A DNA stretch of 38,519 bases, from the NCBI GenBank assembly GCA_016215335.1, contig JACRKE010000018.1:1-38519 (forward strand), read 5' to 3'. A program made the position numbers and the translations under genes. The DNA is from Candidatus Vogelbacteria bacterium. Lineage in GTDB: Bacteria; Patescibacteriota; Minisyncoccia; Phycocordibacterales; JACRKE01. The stretch's first letter is position 1, and each line of letters begins with the position of its first letter. Below, piece after piece: positions 26,648-35,112 of this stretch. Under the pieces are notes generated by a model that saw only the letters and a program-made list of their open reading frames with translations, did no database searches and was not told the DNA's origin.

Positions 26648-27777
26648 TACGCTTGCTCTTGAATTGCCCTAAGCGCCAAGCCCACCGCAACCGAAAACGT
26701 GGGCCCCGCATCCTTTAAAACATTATCTAGAAATGCAGGAGCTTCTACTTTTCTAAATGGATCACCGTATGTTACTTCTACTCCGAAACTTTTTTTCGCG
26801 ATATCTGAAAGCCCCTGCAACAAACTTCCGGAACCAATCATAATCACTTTTGCAATCGATCTCTTGTACTTTCTTTGATAATTTACTAAAAATTCGTTCG
26901 CTTCATAGAACACATATTCGAGAACCGGATTGATGAGAGTCACAATGTCGCCTTCTTGCTGACCTATGAGGCCAACCTTTCTTTTAATCTCTTCAGCTTT
27001 TGCAAATGGTATGCCCATAGATTTAGAGATGGCGAGTGTCATATCTTGTGAACCTTTGCTTATTGTCTGGGTAGCTTTAATCACTCCGTAGTCCACAATG
27101 GAAATCTTTGTACTACTAGCGCCCATGTCGAGCACAAGTACCGGTAATAGATCGTGGCCCATAACTGCGCGTACCGCACTGAAGGTCTCAATCTCGAATC
27201 CTCCTGTCTGCAATTCGAGTTTGGTCACAATATCTTTGTACTGTTGAATTATTGTGTTATGAATCGCAACTAACAGAACTTCAACTCCGTTAACCTTTTC
27301 CGCTTCAGGTGCTCTCGCATCCACGGGCCCTTCAGTAACAGGCTTTGGAATAATCCACCAATCAAGGGTCACTTCTGATACAGGAACAGGAACATATTTC
27401 CTTGCCTCAATTGGAACGATCTGATCTACGATGTGCGAGTCGCTTGCCGGAATGTCTATGAGCGTAATGAAACTCGAACGCAGAGGGATCGACACTGAAG
27501 CGCGCTTAGTGTTCACGTTCGACTCGCGCATGACATCCTCAAGGGCTTCTGTGATCTTTGTAATGTCGAGACTCGTCGCCTGACCAATTTCTGAAGTGGC
27601 ATAGGGGCCGAGAGCGATCTCCCCGTAAGTCTCGAGCACTGCTTTGCCGTGATCTTTTTTAAGCTGGACAACCTTAATAGACGATGAGCCAATGTCTACA
27701 CCCACTACACTGTTACTTTGTTTTTGGAAAAGAGCTAACTTGTTCAGTCCGAACAGATTCGAAAATGGGTTTGGCAT
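26647..27777 (-). CDS. pilM: Pilus assembly protein PilM
   Basis: An actin-like cytoplasmic ATPase-fold protein of 376 residues from the MPNPFSNLFGL start; an ATG six codons upstream (27795) is also open. The phosphate loops VVGVDIGSSSIKVVQL and LVLDMGASSTKISIV, and the adenosine motif MIGSGSLLQGL, are present. It is the first gene of the pilus string and binds the PilN N-terminus. Confidence 0.95.
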   Translation of the reverse strand: MPNPFSNLFGLNKLALFQKQSNSVVGVDIGSSSIKVVQLKKDHGKAVLETYGEIALGPYATSEIGQATSLDITKITEALEDVMRESNVNTKRASVSIPLRSSFITLIDIPASDSHIVDQIVPIEARKYVPVPVSEVTLDWWIIPKPVTEGPVDARAPEAEKVNGVEVLLVAIHNTIIQQYKDIVTKLELQTGGFEIETFSAVRAVMGHDLLPVLVLDMGASSTKISIVDYGVIKATQTISKGSQDMTLAISKSMGIPFAKAEEIKRKVGLIGQQEGDIVTLINPVLEYVFYEANEFLVNYQRKYKRSIAKVIMIGSGSLLQGLSDIAKKSFGVEVTYGDPFRKVEAPAFLDNVLKDAGPTFSVAVGLALRAIQEQA

Positions 27778-27799
27778 ATCATGAATTAGTGTCAAAATA

Positions 27800-27805
27800 A
27801 TTATA
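27800..27805 (-). promoter_or_regulatory. -10 box of the pilus operon
   Basis: A consensus TATAAT on the minus strand lies 22 nt before the pilM ATG. No clear -35 is seen at 17 nt. It is the only obvious promoter for the pilM-first gene string. Confidence 0.5.
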
Positions 27806-27937
27806 CCACAGCGTGAATCAAAATAAGGTGGAAATGTGTGTTAGTTATCCACAAGAGCGCTTCGCGCAGAAAACAAAGCACAAAGCACAAAAAACCAAAC
27901 AGTTTATGTTTCGTGCCTTTTGCTCTAAAATATGTTC

Positions 27938-28615
27938 ATGCTGAAAGATCTTTTCACAAACGTAAAACATGTCGTCTTTTCGCTCCTGTTTCCGGAGAAC
28001 TGTCGCGGATGCGGTAAAGCAGATGTTCTACTCTGCGAAGAATGTCTGGCGTTAGTACCTGAAAATCATGAAAATCCTTACAAAAATGTTTGGAGCATCT
28101 TCCCGTATGAAAATAGACTAATACGGAAATCTATCCAAGATTTAAAATTCAAGAACAGAAAAGAGTTCGCCGCGCCCTTAGGCGCGGCTCTTTATGAATA
28201 CCTGATAGACCTACTAGCTGACGAAAACCTATTTTCCGGAAACTGTGGAAAAGTGACCTGGCTTATAGTACCTGTGCCCTTGTCTAAAGAACGTTTAAAG
28301 ACACGTGGCTATAATCAAGCCGGGCTTATAGGACAAAGTATTGTAGATAAAGATAAATCGGACATTTTTATAATGGACAATAGTGTCCTATATAAAAGAC
28401 ACGAAACAGTATCTCAAGTAGAGATTAAGGACCGCAAAAGACGCCTAGAAAATCTTAAAGGACTATTCGCTGTCCGTAATGCACAGCTTATCCACAAGGC
28501 TCACATTATAGTGCTAGACGACGTCGTAACTACTGGTGCCACAATGCGAGAAGCAATGAAAACCTTAAGGTCAGCAGGAGCAAGAAAAGTGATCGGCCTC
28601 TCTGTCGCCCACTGA
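27938..28615 (+). CDS. comF: ComF family phosphoribosyltransferase-like protein
   Basis: A 225-residue ComF/GntX-type protein involved in natural transformation in other bacteria. An N-terminal zinc site CRGCGKADVLLCEEC, a helical linker, and a type I phosphoribosyltransferase core with the PRPP loop IIVLDDVVTTGATM are present. The family KTRGYNQA motif is intact. An ATG two codons upstream (27932) is possible. A short palindrome GCCGCGCC/GGCGCGGC (28169-28188) lies within the coding sequence. Divergent from pilM, it fits a competence locus. Confidence 0.94.
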   Translation: MLKDLFTNVKHVVFSLLFPENCRGCGKADVLLCEECLALVPENHENPYKNVWSIFPYENRLIRKSIQDLKFKNRKEFAAPLGAALYEYLIDLLADENLFSGNCGKVTWLIVPVPLSKERLKTRGYNQAGLIGQSIVDKDKSDIFIMDNSVLYKRHETVSQVEIKDRKRRLENLKGLFAVRNAQLIHKAHIIVLDDVVTTGATMREAMKTLRSAGARKVIGLSVAH

Positions 28616-28625
28616 ATTTTTGCAT

Positions 28626-28663
28626 GAAGACTGTCCTCCCCCGGCTTCGAGAGGACAGTCTTC
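28626..28663. terminator. Hairpin after comF
   Basis: Thirteen-bp perfect arms (GAAGACTGTCCTC/GAGGACAGTCTTC) with a 12-nt loop lie 11 nt after the comF stop. It is a likely terminator, although only a short T-run follows. Confidence 0.6.
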
Positions 28664-28851
28664 TGGAATTTGGCCGCACCAAGCTAAGCCTGCTTCCCTG
28701 CTTTGAAAAAAATCGTGACGGTGTTAGATTGGAAAGTAGAGCTGATGTAATTAGGTATATTCGACCTATCGGAACGAGTAATCCGAAGCACAAACGAAGA
28801 TACATTAAAATACTGGAGGGTGAGCCAGCCGGCACGGCAGCGGTTTGCTAA
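28664..28851 (+). pseudogene. Possible homing-endonuclease remnant fused to tRNA-Ser
   Basis: A reading frame of about 75 codons (open from 28624) runs into tRNA-Ser and stops at TAA in its anticodon loop. The stretch VRLESRADVIRYIRPIGTS plus NPKHKRRYIKIL ends exactly where the tRNA begins. It resembles, from memory, C-terminal ends of LAGLIDADG proteins with a G-x-NP(K/R)H motif. No LAGLIDADG helix remains, so if real it is a remnant. The placement mirrors the two complete endonuclease genes that end inside tRNAs. It could also be a chance frame. Confidence 0.35.
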
Positions 28852-28901
28852 ACCGTACACGGGGTAATTCTCGTGAATGGGTCCGATTCCCATACCCTCC
28901 G
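28815..28901 (+). tRNA. tRNA-Ser (anticodon GCU)
   Basis: An 87-nt class II tRNA with acceptor arms GGAGGGT/ACCCTCC, anticodon stem GCGGT/ACCGT with loop TTGCTAA, a long variable arm (ACACGGGGTAATTCTCGTGA) and T-arm ATGGG-TCCGATT-CCCAT. Discriminator G. No CCA is encoded. Confidence 0.94.
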
Positions 28902-28932
28902 CATTAAAACGAGATTAGATTTTAGACCAGAA

Positions 28933-30147
28933 ATGGAAATAGTCAAACAAGAAAATAACAAAATAGAAAATCCAGAAAAACAGGAACGCGTAGTTTTTGT
29001 TGAAACTATAAGAAAATCAGTCATGGATACTTTTCCGTTTGTTTCAGAGGATCAAAAAAATATTTTTAACAACAAATTTAAGCCCATAATTGAAAACTGT
29101 GGTGATTTATCTGAAGCAGAACTTGTAAGAAATATCAGACTGGTTTTGGCCAGCCTAGAGAATACACACACAAAATTAGAGGAGAAATGGCAAGTAAAAT
29201 ATTACTTAGATAAGCCAATTTTTTATAAGGCTGGTAAGTTTTGGGTAGAAGACAACGGTTCAGTCTTAGAGGTTCTCAGTATAAATGGTATTTCGATCGG
29301 CGATTTAGTAAAAGAAAAAATGGAGGAACGCGGCGGAGGAACAATCGATAATAAAATCAACTGGGCATTAAGAGATTTGGAGTGTTCGCAAACAGCAAAT
29401 TCGATTGTATTAGAAGCAAAGAAAGAGAACGAGGTTTATGCTTTGGAGGTAAACTTTGTCGTTGATAGAAAGTCCGGGATACCCATGACAAGCAAAAGGG
29501 TTGTCAGCGGCAAAATGTTGGATCAGGAGACTGGCTATTTGCAAATAAAAAGTTGGTCAGGCCAAGTAAATTTCGATGGTAAAAATGTTGCTGATTTAGT
29601 AGAGGAAGAATTAGCGTCTTTAAAAACATCCAAATTTTTAATAATAGATGTTAGAGAGAATGGTGGCGGTGATAGCCCATTGGCGGAAAAATTAGCAGGT
29701 CATTTTGTAAAAAAAGGAACACATTATGGGACTGTCCTAAAGAGACAAGCTGGAGAAGATGAGCTTATAAGGTCTGGACTCGAACTGGAACCGCAAGGAG
29801 ATTTTTTAGACAAGAAAAAAGTAGTCGTTTTAACAGGTCCAAGATGTTTAAGCTCTAATGAAATGTTTATTATGATGATGAAGGATACGGGCATTGCGAA
29901 GACTATTGGTCAGACAACGGGTGGTGGTTCCGGTAATCCAAGGTCTTTTGAGATTTCTCTTAATGGAAAAACATACACGCTTAAGGTCTCGTCCTGGAAA
30001 ATGATTAGGAACAACGGCAACGATTTGGAAAGTGTCGGAATCGAGCCAGATTTGCCTGTCGCGATAACCCCGGAAGACGTGGTAAATCATCGAGATGTTG
30101 AATTAGAAGTAGCTAAGAAATATTTTCAAGAGCATCGACTTGATTAA
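28933..30147 (+). CDS. S41 family peptidase without signal peptide
   Basis: A 404-residue protein from MEIVKQENNK; the open frame upstream to 28873 runs through tRNA-Ser and is not used. The S41 tail-specific protease core is seen: ENTHTKLE, KFLIIDVRENGGGDS and the nucleophile region GPRCLSSNEMF (Ser307/308), followed by IAKTIGQTTGGGSG and a C-terminal ESVGIEPDLPV. No PDZ domain is obvious and there is no signal peptide or membrane helix, unlike secreted CtpA-type enzymes. It should therefore act in the cytoplasm, if active. It is followed by the SET-domain gene at 41 nt. Confidence 0.88.
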   Translation: MEIVKQENNKIENPEKQERVVFVETIRKSVMDTFPFVSEDQKNIFNNKFKPIIENCGDLSEAELVRNIRLVLASLENTHTKLEEKWQVKYYLDKPIFYKAGKFWVEDNGSVLEVLSINGISIGDLVKEKMEERGGGTIDNKINWALRDLECSQTANSIVLEAKKENEVYALEVNFVVDRKSGIPMTSKRVVSGKMLDQETGYLQIKSWSGQVNFDGKNVADLVEEELASLKTSKFLIIDVRENGGGDSPLAEKLAGHFVKKGTHYGTVLKRQAGEDELIRSGLELEPQGDFLDKKKVVVLTGPRCLSSNEMFIMMMKDTGIAKTIGQTTGGGSGNPRSFEISLNGKTYTLKVSSWKMIRNNGNDLESVGIEPDLPVAITPEDVVNHRDVELEVAKKYFQEHRLD

Positions 30148-30187
30148 AACGGAACGAGAGTCCTAATCTCCCCGTACCCGCCAAGTT

Positions 30188-30619
30188 ATGAAATTACCCA
30201 CTTCGGATAGGATTTATCTTTCGAGATCGAAAATAAAAGGAGCTAACCGTGGAGTCTTCGCTCATTCCAAAATAAAGAAAGGGGAAATTATTGAAAAGTG
30301 CCCGGTCGTAATAATCCCTGCGGTAGAATTGCCAGACATAAACAAAACGACGCTTCTGAACTACTATTTCTGTTTCGCAAAGGATGAGTCAAAGTGGGCT
30401 ATTGCGCTTGGTTTTGGTTCCCTTTATAACCATTCATACGAGCCGAATGCGACTTATACTAAGGATTACAAAAATTCACTGATCTACTTCACTGCGATTA
30501 AAGATGTGCTGAAGGACGAAGAGATTACAGTGAACTACAACAGTGGAGATCCGGAGGACAAAACACAACCCTACAACTTCGGAGTTCCACCCTACAAGGA
30601 ACTCAAAAGAAGCAAGTAG
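30188..30619 (+). CDS. SET-domain protein (putative protein lysine methyltransferase)
   Basis: A 143-residue stand-alone SET domain. The start of the fold is SKIKGANRGVFAHSKIKKGEII. The cofactor and pseudoknot motifs are GSLYNHSYEPNATY (NHS at 81-83) and DEEITVNYN with the catalytic-type Tyr117. There is no zinc post-SET. SET domains transfer methyl from SAM to protein lysines. The bacterial target here is unknown. It is on the same strand as the S41 gene and the VIT-like gene, each within about 50 nt. Confidence 0.9.
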   Translation: MKLPTSDRIYLSRSKIKGANRGVFAHSKIKKGEIIEKCPVVIIPAVELPDINKTTLLNYYFCFAKDESKWAIALGFGSLYNHSYEPNATYTKDYKNSLIYFTAIKDVLKDEEITVNYNSGDPEDKTQPYNFGVPPYKELKRSK

Positions 30620-30668
30620 CCTTAGAAGAACACAACCTTATGGTGCAAAAACGTGTTAACATTGATGC

Positions 30669-31172
30669 ATGGTAAGTAAGATGAAAAATGTGAGAGCTTC
30701 TTATCTAAGAACCTTCGTATTCGGTGTCGAGGACAGTCTTGCCTCCACAGTCGGATTACTTTCAGGTGTTGCGGCGGCAAACATGTCACGGGAAGGAATA
30801 TTCCTGACCGGTGTCGTCCTAATATTCGTAGAGGCGGTATCAATGGCGGCAGGAAGTTTTCTCTCAGAAGAATCATCCGAAAATTATCTGACAAAAAAAG
30901 ATGCGGTTAGAAGGGTGCCTGTAATCGAATCCGCAATAATGTTTTTCTCGTACGTTTTTTCGGGCATTATCCCTCTGTCGCCATACTTTATCCTAGAGGG
31001 CGATGAAGCATTTAAAGTATCGATATACTTATCTCTTGTATCCCTATTCCTACTTGGACTCCTAAGTGGCTACCTTTCAAAAACTAGTTTTATAAAAAGT
31101 GGTTATAGAATGCTTCTTGTCGGGGGCTTAGCAATAGCTGTAGGTGTAATAGTGGGCGGAGCCTTTAATTAG
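30669..31172 (+). CDS. VIT1/CCC1-family metal transporter-like membrane protein
   Basis: A 167-residue membrane protein. FGVEDSLASTVGLLSGVA is the signature first helix of the VIT family, and EAVSMAAGSFLSEESSENY is its second conserved motif. Two or three more hydrophobic helices follow, at about 82-105, 115-130 and 143-165. Family members move iron or manganese. It lacks the cytoplasmic metal-binding domain of eukaryotic forms. A start four codons later (MKNVRAS) is also possible. Confidence 0.88.
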   Translation: MVSKMKNVRASYLRTFVFGVEDSLASTVGLLSGVAAANMSREGIFLTGVVLIFVEAVSMAAGSFLSEESSENYLTKKDAVRRVPVIESAIMFFSYVFSGIIPLSPYFILEGDEAFKVSIYLSLVSLFLLGLLSGYLSKTSFIKSGYRMLLVGGLAIAVGVIVGGAFN

Positions 31173-31182
31173 ACCCTAAAAC

Positions 31183-32220
31183 TTATTTGAATTTACAAAC
31201 GAATATTCTCGGATAGATATATGAATCTGCAACGGAGGTGGGAACTTTGAGTTCCAACGTCTTCGTAATTTTAAACCTAGAATCTATAAGCTTTTGATAA
31301 AGAAGTTTGTGTTCTGTAGTGTAGACCACGAGAATCCCCCTTTGACTTAACGCCTCTTCACAATACCTGACAAAACGTTCATACAGCTTATCTAAATCTT
31401 CTTCCTTCGAGATCTGCATGCCAAAAGGTAGATCGGAGGTAATCACATCGAATTTCCCGAGTTCGGGCGAATCGAAAATGTCCGTGGTCTTTAGGTCAAC
31501 ACGTTTTATTAACCCAGCTTTCTTTATATTTTCCGCTGCAAGTGCATTGCTTTTGCCGTTAATATCAAACCCGGTGAGCTTAAGTTTCAGATTAAATAGT
31601 CCAGCCTCAATAAGAAGCGTTCCGCTCCCGGAAAACACGTTTAAGTAGTTTTTTGCTGCATTGAGATCGCAAAGTGTGTTCACGGCGTATGCAATAGTAG
31701 GGTTCAACCCTCCTTTAATATTCGCCACGCGATAATCGCGCACAGAAAGTGGTCTTGGAGTAAGTCTCACCGCAAGCTCCCACACATCCTCCTGCTTACC
31801 AATACAAATCTCCATGTCAGGATCTTCTGCACGTGCTAGCTTATATGTTTCAGTGATGTAAGACGCAATCTCGCGCACTTCCATCGACTCTTTGCCAGCG
31901 CAAACAAGTTTAAACGTTTTGAATTTATCTTCGCTTGTTTTAAGAGCAATGTGGATCAAGTCACCTAAAACTGATTTATGTTTTGAGAGATAAATTGGAT
32001 TAAGCTTTGCACCGATCCTCACAACATATGCCTTAAGTACACTCTTAAGTGAGAGCAAATTTTTAAGATCAGAAACTGGCTCGAGATAGATTTTGTCTTC
32101 CCCTTCGTGGACTACAATCAAATCCTTGTACTTGGCAATTTCTTCAAGAGCAACACCCCTTAGGCCAGGAATAAAGCTAAGTTTAAGCAAGTCTTCAGTT
32201 GCATCAAGTTTGTTACTCAT
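31183..32220 (-). CDS. THUMP-type RNA methyltransferase
   Basis: A 345-residue SAM-dependent methyltransferase. The N-terminal half resembles a THUMP RNA-binding region, ending in RLTPRPLSVRDYRV and NPTIAYAV. The Rossmann half has LNVFSGSGTLLIEAG (SAM loop, 193-207) and TSDLPFG at 261-267, which takes the place of the N/DPPY motif of amino-methylating enzymes. This combination is typical of RlmL, TrmN/Trm14 or TrmG10-like guanine-N2 methyltransferases. The exact RNA target cannot be told. It is downstream of the ABC-F gene on the same strand. Confidence 0.88.
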   Translation of the reverse strand: MSNKLDATEDLLKLSFIPGLRGVALEEIAKYKDLIVVHEGEDKIYLEPVSDLKNLLSLKSVLKAYVVRIGAKLNPIYLSKHKSVLGDLIHIALKTSEDKFKTFKLVCAGKESMEVREIASYITETYKLARAEDPDMEICIGKQEDVWELAVRLTPRPLSVRDYRVANIKGGLNPTIAYAVNTLCDLNAAKNYLNVFSGSGTLLIEAGLFNLKLKLTGFDINGKSNALAAENIKKAGLIKRVDLKTTDIFDSPELGKFDVITSDLPFGMQISKEEDLDKLYERFVRYCEEALSQRGILVVYTTEHKLLYQKLIDSRFKITKTLELKVPTSVADSYIYPRIFVCKFK

Positions 32221-32233
32221 AACTTTTGAAATT

Positions 32234-32252
32234 AAAGGTACCTGGTACCTTT
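32234..32252. repeat. Solo REP-like palindrome, RAYT family
   Basis: A 19-bp palindrome AAAGGTACC-T-GGTACCTTT with the same GGTACC-N-GGTACC core as the two copies around the transposase 13 kb away. It lies between the ABC-F stop and the methyltransferase start. Confidence 0.7.
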
Positions 32253-32253
32253 T

Positions 32254-33711
32254 CTACTTATCCAACTCGAGAGTTTGATCTATGCGGATCTGCGACACAA
32301 ATTCAGGAACGTGAGACACTAGAATCATGGCCCCTGTATATTTATTGATCGCCTCAGCGATTACCGGTATGTGACGAAAATTTATATGATTTGTGGGCTC
32401 GTCAAGAAGAAGGAGTCCCGGTTTTTCTAATACCAGCCTCGCGAATGCGACCAGACCCTTCTGTCCTTCGGAAAGGTTTCCAATCTTTGTAAATACTGCG
32501 TCTCCTGTAATAAGAAATCCTGCTGCAACCTTACGGATATGTTCTTCGATTTTGTTGTCTGAAACCTTGAGCAATGTTTCGAAAACTGTCTCTTCAAAAT
32601 TAAGTGTCCTAAAATCTTGTTCGTAGTAGCCAACTTTAACGCCTGGAGTAATGGTCGAGCCTTTTGCTGTTCCCCTTGCAATGGCCTTGAGTAATGTGCT
32701 CTTGCCTATTCCGTTTGGCCCCGCTAAAAGCAATCGCTGATTACGCCTAAGTTCCACTTTTGCTTTCCTCTGATGAATTTTGTGCTTCACCATAGTGCTA
32801 AATGACTCGAGCTTAAATAAAACACCCGAAAGATCTTCCTGCATTGGAATCACAAATGGTCGAATGGTTTTGTCTTCTTTTCTGCTATCAACTTTTTCTT
32901 CTTCAAGCTCTTCTGCGAGATCTCGCATACGCCTAGCGACCAATCGTAACCGTCCACCTTTGTTCGCGAAAAAGTTCGCCTTGTCCTTCTTCTCTTGAAT
33001 GGTTTTCGCAAGCTGCGCATTCAATCTTTCTTCTTTTTCGAGTCTTGCCGCTATCTGATCTCGCACGTCAAAATAGTTGCCAACATACTGATCAACTTTT
33101 TTTGTGAAAACATCCAGATAAAGAACTCCTTCGGTGAAACTATTAAGGAAACCTGCATCGTGGGAAATCACGATACAACTTTTGTCATAGTTAATGAGAA
33201 ATTTTGTGAGGTGTTCAATGCCCGCCTTATCGAGATTGTTCGTGGGCTCATCGAGCAGTAGCAAGTCTGGGTCTTGAATAAGTGCAGACGCAAGAAGGAG
33301 GCGAGCCTGTTGGCCGCCCGAAAGTGTCCGCACGACACGGTCGTGCGGACAGTCTAAATTGACCACATCGAGTACTGCCTCAATCTTCGGATCAATATCG
33401 TAAACTTTCCGTGTAAAAAACTTCTCGAAAAATTCTTTCAGAGTGTAGTCGAGTTCGGCGGGCCGAACGACCTGTTTAGCCATAGCAATCGTAAGTCCGT
33501 GCATTATCTGGATGTCTCCAGCTTCCGGCTTGAAATCTCCAGAAATAAGATGAAAAATTGTACTTTTGCCGGCACCATTTTGGCCCATGAGAGTAATCTT
33601 ACTTCCACGTCTCACACTGAAATCAACCGTATCTAAAATAGGCTTCTTGTGTCCAAATTCAAAAGAAACTTTTTCGAATCTTACTATTACATCCTCTTTT
33701 GCCATGAACAA
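32254..33711 (-). CDS. ABC-F family ATPase
   Basis: A 485-residue protein with two ABC ATPase domains and no membrane helices, the ABC-F layout of ribosome-associated translation factors. Domain 1 has GQNGAGKST, signature LSGGQQARLLLASAL and LLLDEPTNNLD. A charged linker follows (about 225-300). Domain 2 has GPNGIGKST, a degenerate signature LSEGQKGLVAFARLV and LLLDEPTNHIN. A start two codons later (MAKED) is possible. A 27-bp palindrome lies in frame just before the first signature. It may be an EttA/Uup-like factor. Confidence 0.93.
   Translation of the reverse strand: MFMAKEDVIVRFEKVSFEFGHKKPILDTVDFSVRRGSKITLMGQNGAGKSTIFHLISGDFKPEAGDIQIMHGLTIAMAKQVVRPAELDYTLKEFFEKFFTRKVYDIDPKIEAVLDVVNLDCPHDRVVRTLSGGQQARLLLASALIQDPDLLLLDEPTNNLDKAGIEHLTKFLINYDKSCIVISHDAGFLNSFTEGVLYLDVFTKKVDQYVGNYFDVRDQIAARLEKEERLNAQLAKTIQEKKDKANFFANKGGRLRLVARRMRDLAEELEEEKVDSRKEDKTIRPFVIPMQEDLSGVLFKLESFSTMVKHKIHQRKAKVELRRNQRLLLAGPNGIGKSTLLKAIARGTAKGSTITPGVKVGYYEQDFRTLNFEETVFETLLKVSDNKIEEHIRKVAAGFLITGDAVFTKIGNLSEGQKGLVAFARLVLEKPGLLLLDEPTNHINFRHIPVIAEAINKYTGAMILVSHVPEFVSQIRIDQTLELDK
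33325..33351. repeat. 27-bp perfect palindrome inside the ABC-F gene
   Basis: Twelve-bp arms TGTCCGCACGAC/GTCGTGCGGACA with a 3-nt loop, encoding the residues around CPHDRVVRT directly before LSGGQ. Confidence 0.8.
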
Positions 33712-33746
33712 AGAGAATACCTTATATAAAGGCCTTTGTTAAGTTT

Positions 33747-34979
33747 TCACTGTCCGAAGCTGAAAGAAGAGAGCACGGATTCAAGTTTAGAGAACATTAA
33801 TTCGGAAAATTCAGCACTCAACTCTTTACCGGATTCAAAAACATTCCATCCCACGTTTAGGGTGATTGAATAGCAATTACCGTAATAGTAAGTGCGATAC
33901 TGACGGCTTGCTAGTCTGTGTCCAGCGCTTGCATCACCATACCGATCGTAGTAAAAAGTGAGACCATTGATTAATTTTGTCTCCGTTTTTGCAATTCCGG
34001 GACCTTGCTCATTCGTAGTTTTACAATCTGCGGCAGTTGGCGTCACGCGCACTTCAATATTTGCCGCCTCAAATCCAGGTGAAGTCTCTCCACCTACATA
34101 CCAGAGACAAGCCTCTGCTCGTCTACCGACAACAGCATTCGGAGTCGTGTCGCATGAAATACTGTATGAACCAGGAGTTTTGTCCGTGTTCAGCTCAGTT
34201 GATAGCGCAAAATCAGAAGGATAAGAAAAGGTTAAGACTGAGCTCGAGTCGGTAAATGTTTTTATACCAGTTGTATTGTTTTCTGCTGTGGAGAAACTAT
34301 TTTCGACAAAGGCACCTCTAGTCGAATCAAATACCCATTCTGAAATTATGGTCCTACCAACACTGTTGTCGTAGGCTGAAGTTATTAGATTACCTTTTTG
34401 TGATTTTTTATAACCACGAGTAAAGACATCTCTCGAAGACTGACCATTTTTAGAGATAAAATTGTACTGCACTATTTTTTTCCTAGCCCAGTCGTAACCG
34501 TATACATACATGAAAGTGCCATTACAGCTTGCATACTGATACATAATAATAAAATCTTTGTATCCGTTCGGATCTAGTTGCTCCACGACAAGTTTTCCAT
34601 CTGATGCTGTACCCTTAGCAAATTGTAGAGTTCCCAGATCAAGAACTGCACCACTATTTGCTGTGAGCACATAGTTACCGCTGTAGATTTCTGTACCCGC
34701 AGGAGCTCCACAATAGCCAGGCTCGGGTTTAATCGATGTTTTTTGGTCAGAAGAAAGCAGATTTACTGCAACATATTGATCAGGCCCGAAAAGTAATGCA
34801 GAAGACAGAACATTGACCGGCGGTTGTGACAGCAGGTTTACCTGCTTGCTTGCTTTAATTTCATTATTAATTGGAACAACTGTCGGTTCGACTGTGGCTT
34901 CAGGCTTGCGGAAGTAATAGAACACAAGGCTCATAATAACAACGACTACTCCGACCCCAATCCAAAAAATTTTCTTCAT
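33747..34979 (-). CDS. Membrane-anchored extracytoplasmic protein, function unknown
   Basis: A 410-residue protein I do not recognise. Residues 1-4 are MKKI, followed by one membrane helix (about 5-22, IGVGVVVVIMSLVFYYF). The rest is expected outside the membrane, with a Pro/Val-rich linker and a large globular part rich in Tyr, Ser and Thr. Cys residues (CGAP, ASCNG, SCDTTP, EACLW, ADC, GNCYS) suggest disulfides. The middle has a beta-rich, WD-like composition without clear repeats. It is separated from the ABC-F gene by 35 nt and may be a surface protein. Confidence 0.75.
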   Translation of the reverse strand: MKKIFWIGVGVVVVIMSLVFYYFRKPEATVEPTVVPINNEIKASKQVNLLSQPPVNVLSSALLFGPDQYVAVNLLSSDQKTSIKPEPGYCGAPAGTEIYSGNYVLTANSGAVLDLGTLQFAKGTASDGKLVVEQLDPNGYKDFIIMYQYASCNGTFMYVYGYDWARKKIVQYNFISKNGQSSRDVFTRGYKKSQKGNLITSAYDNSVGRTIISEWVFDSTRGAFVENSFSTAENNTTGIKTFTDSSSVLTFSYPSDFALSTELNTDKTPGSYSISCDTTPNAVVGRRAEACLWYVGGETSPGFEAANIEVRVTPTAADCKTTNEQGPGIAKTETKLINGLTFYYDRYGDASAGHRLASRQYRTYYYGNCYSITLNVGWNVFESGKELSAEFSELMFSKLESVLSSFSFGQ

Positions 34980-35112
34980 AAATTGTGGTGTATAAAATCG
35001 TACAATATTTAATTCTGCAAATCATAGCACGTATTTCTGCAAAAAAATTAGCACGAAGACTGCCCGCTGGTGCCTCGATGTAATCTTCAGAAATTTAAAC
35101 CCACGCTAGGCC

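Noticed and set aside
27845-27853. TTATCCACA, a consensus DnaA box between pilM and comF
   Set aside because: A single box with one similar word inside comF (about 28489) is expected by chance. No cluster, AT-rich unwinding region or dnaA/dnaN gene is nearby, so no origin is called.
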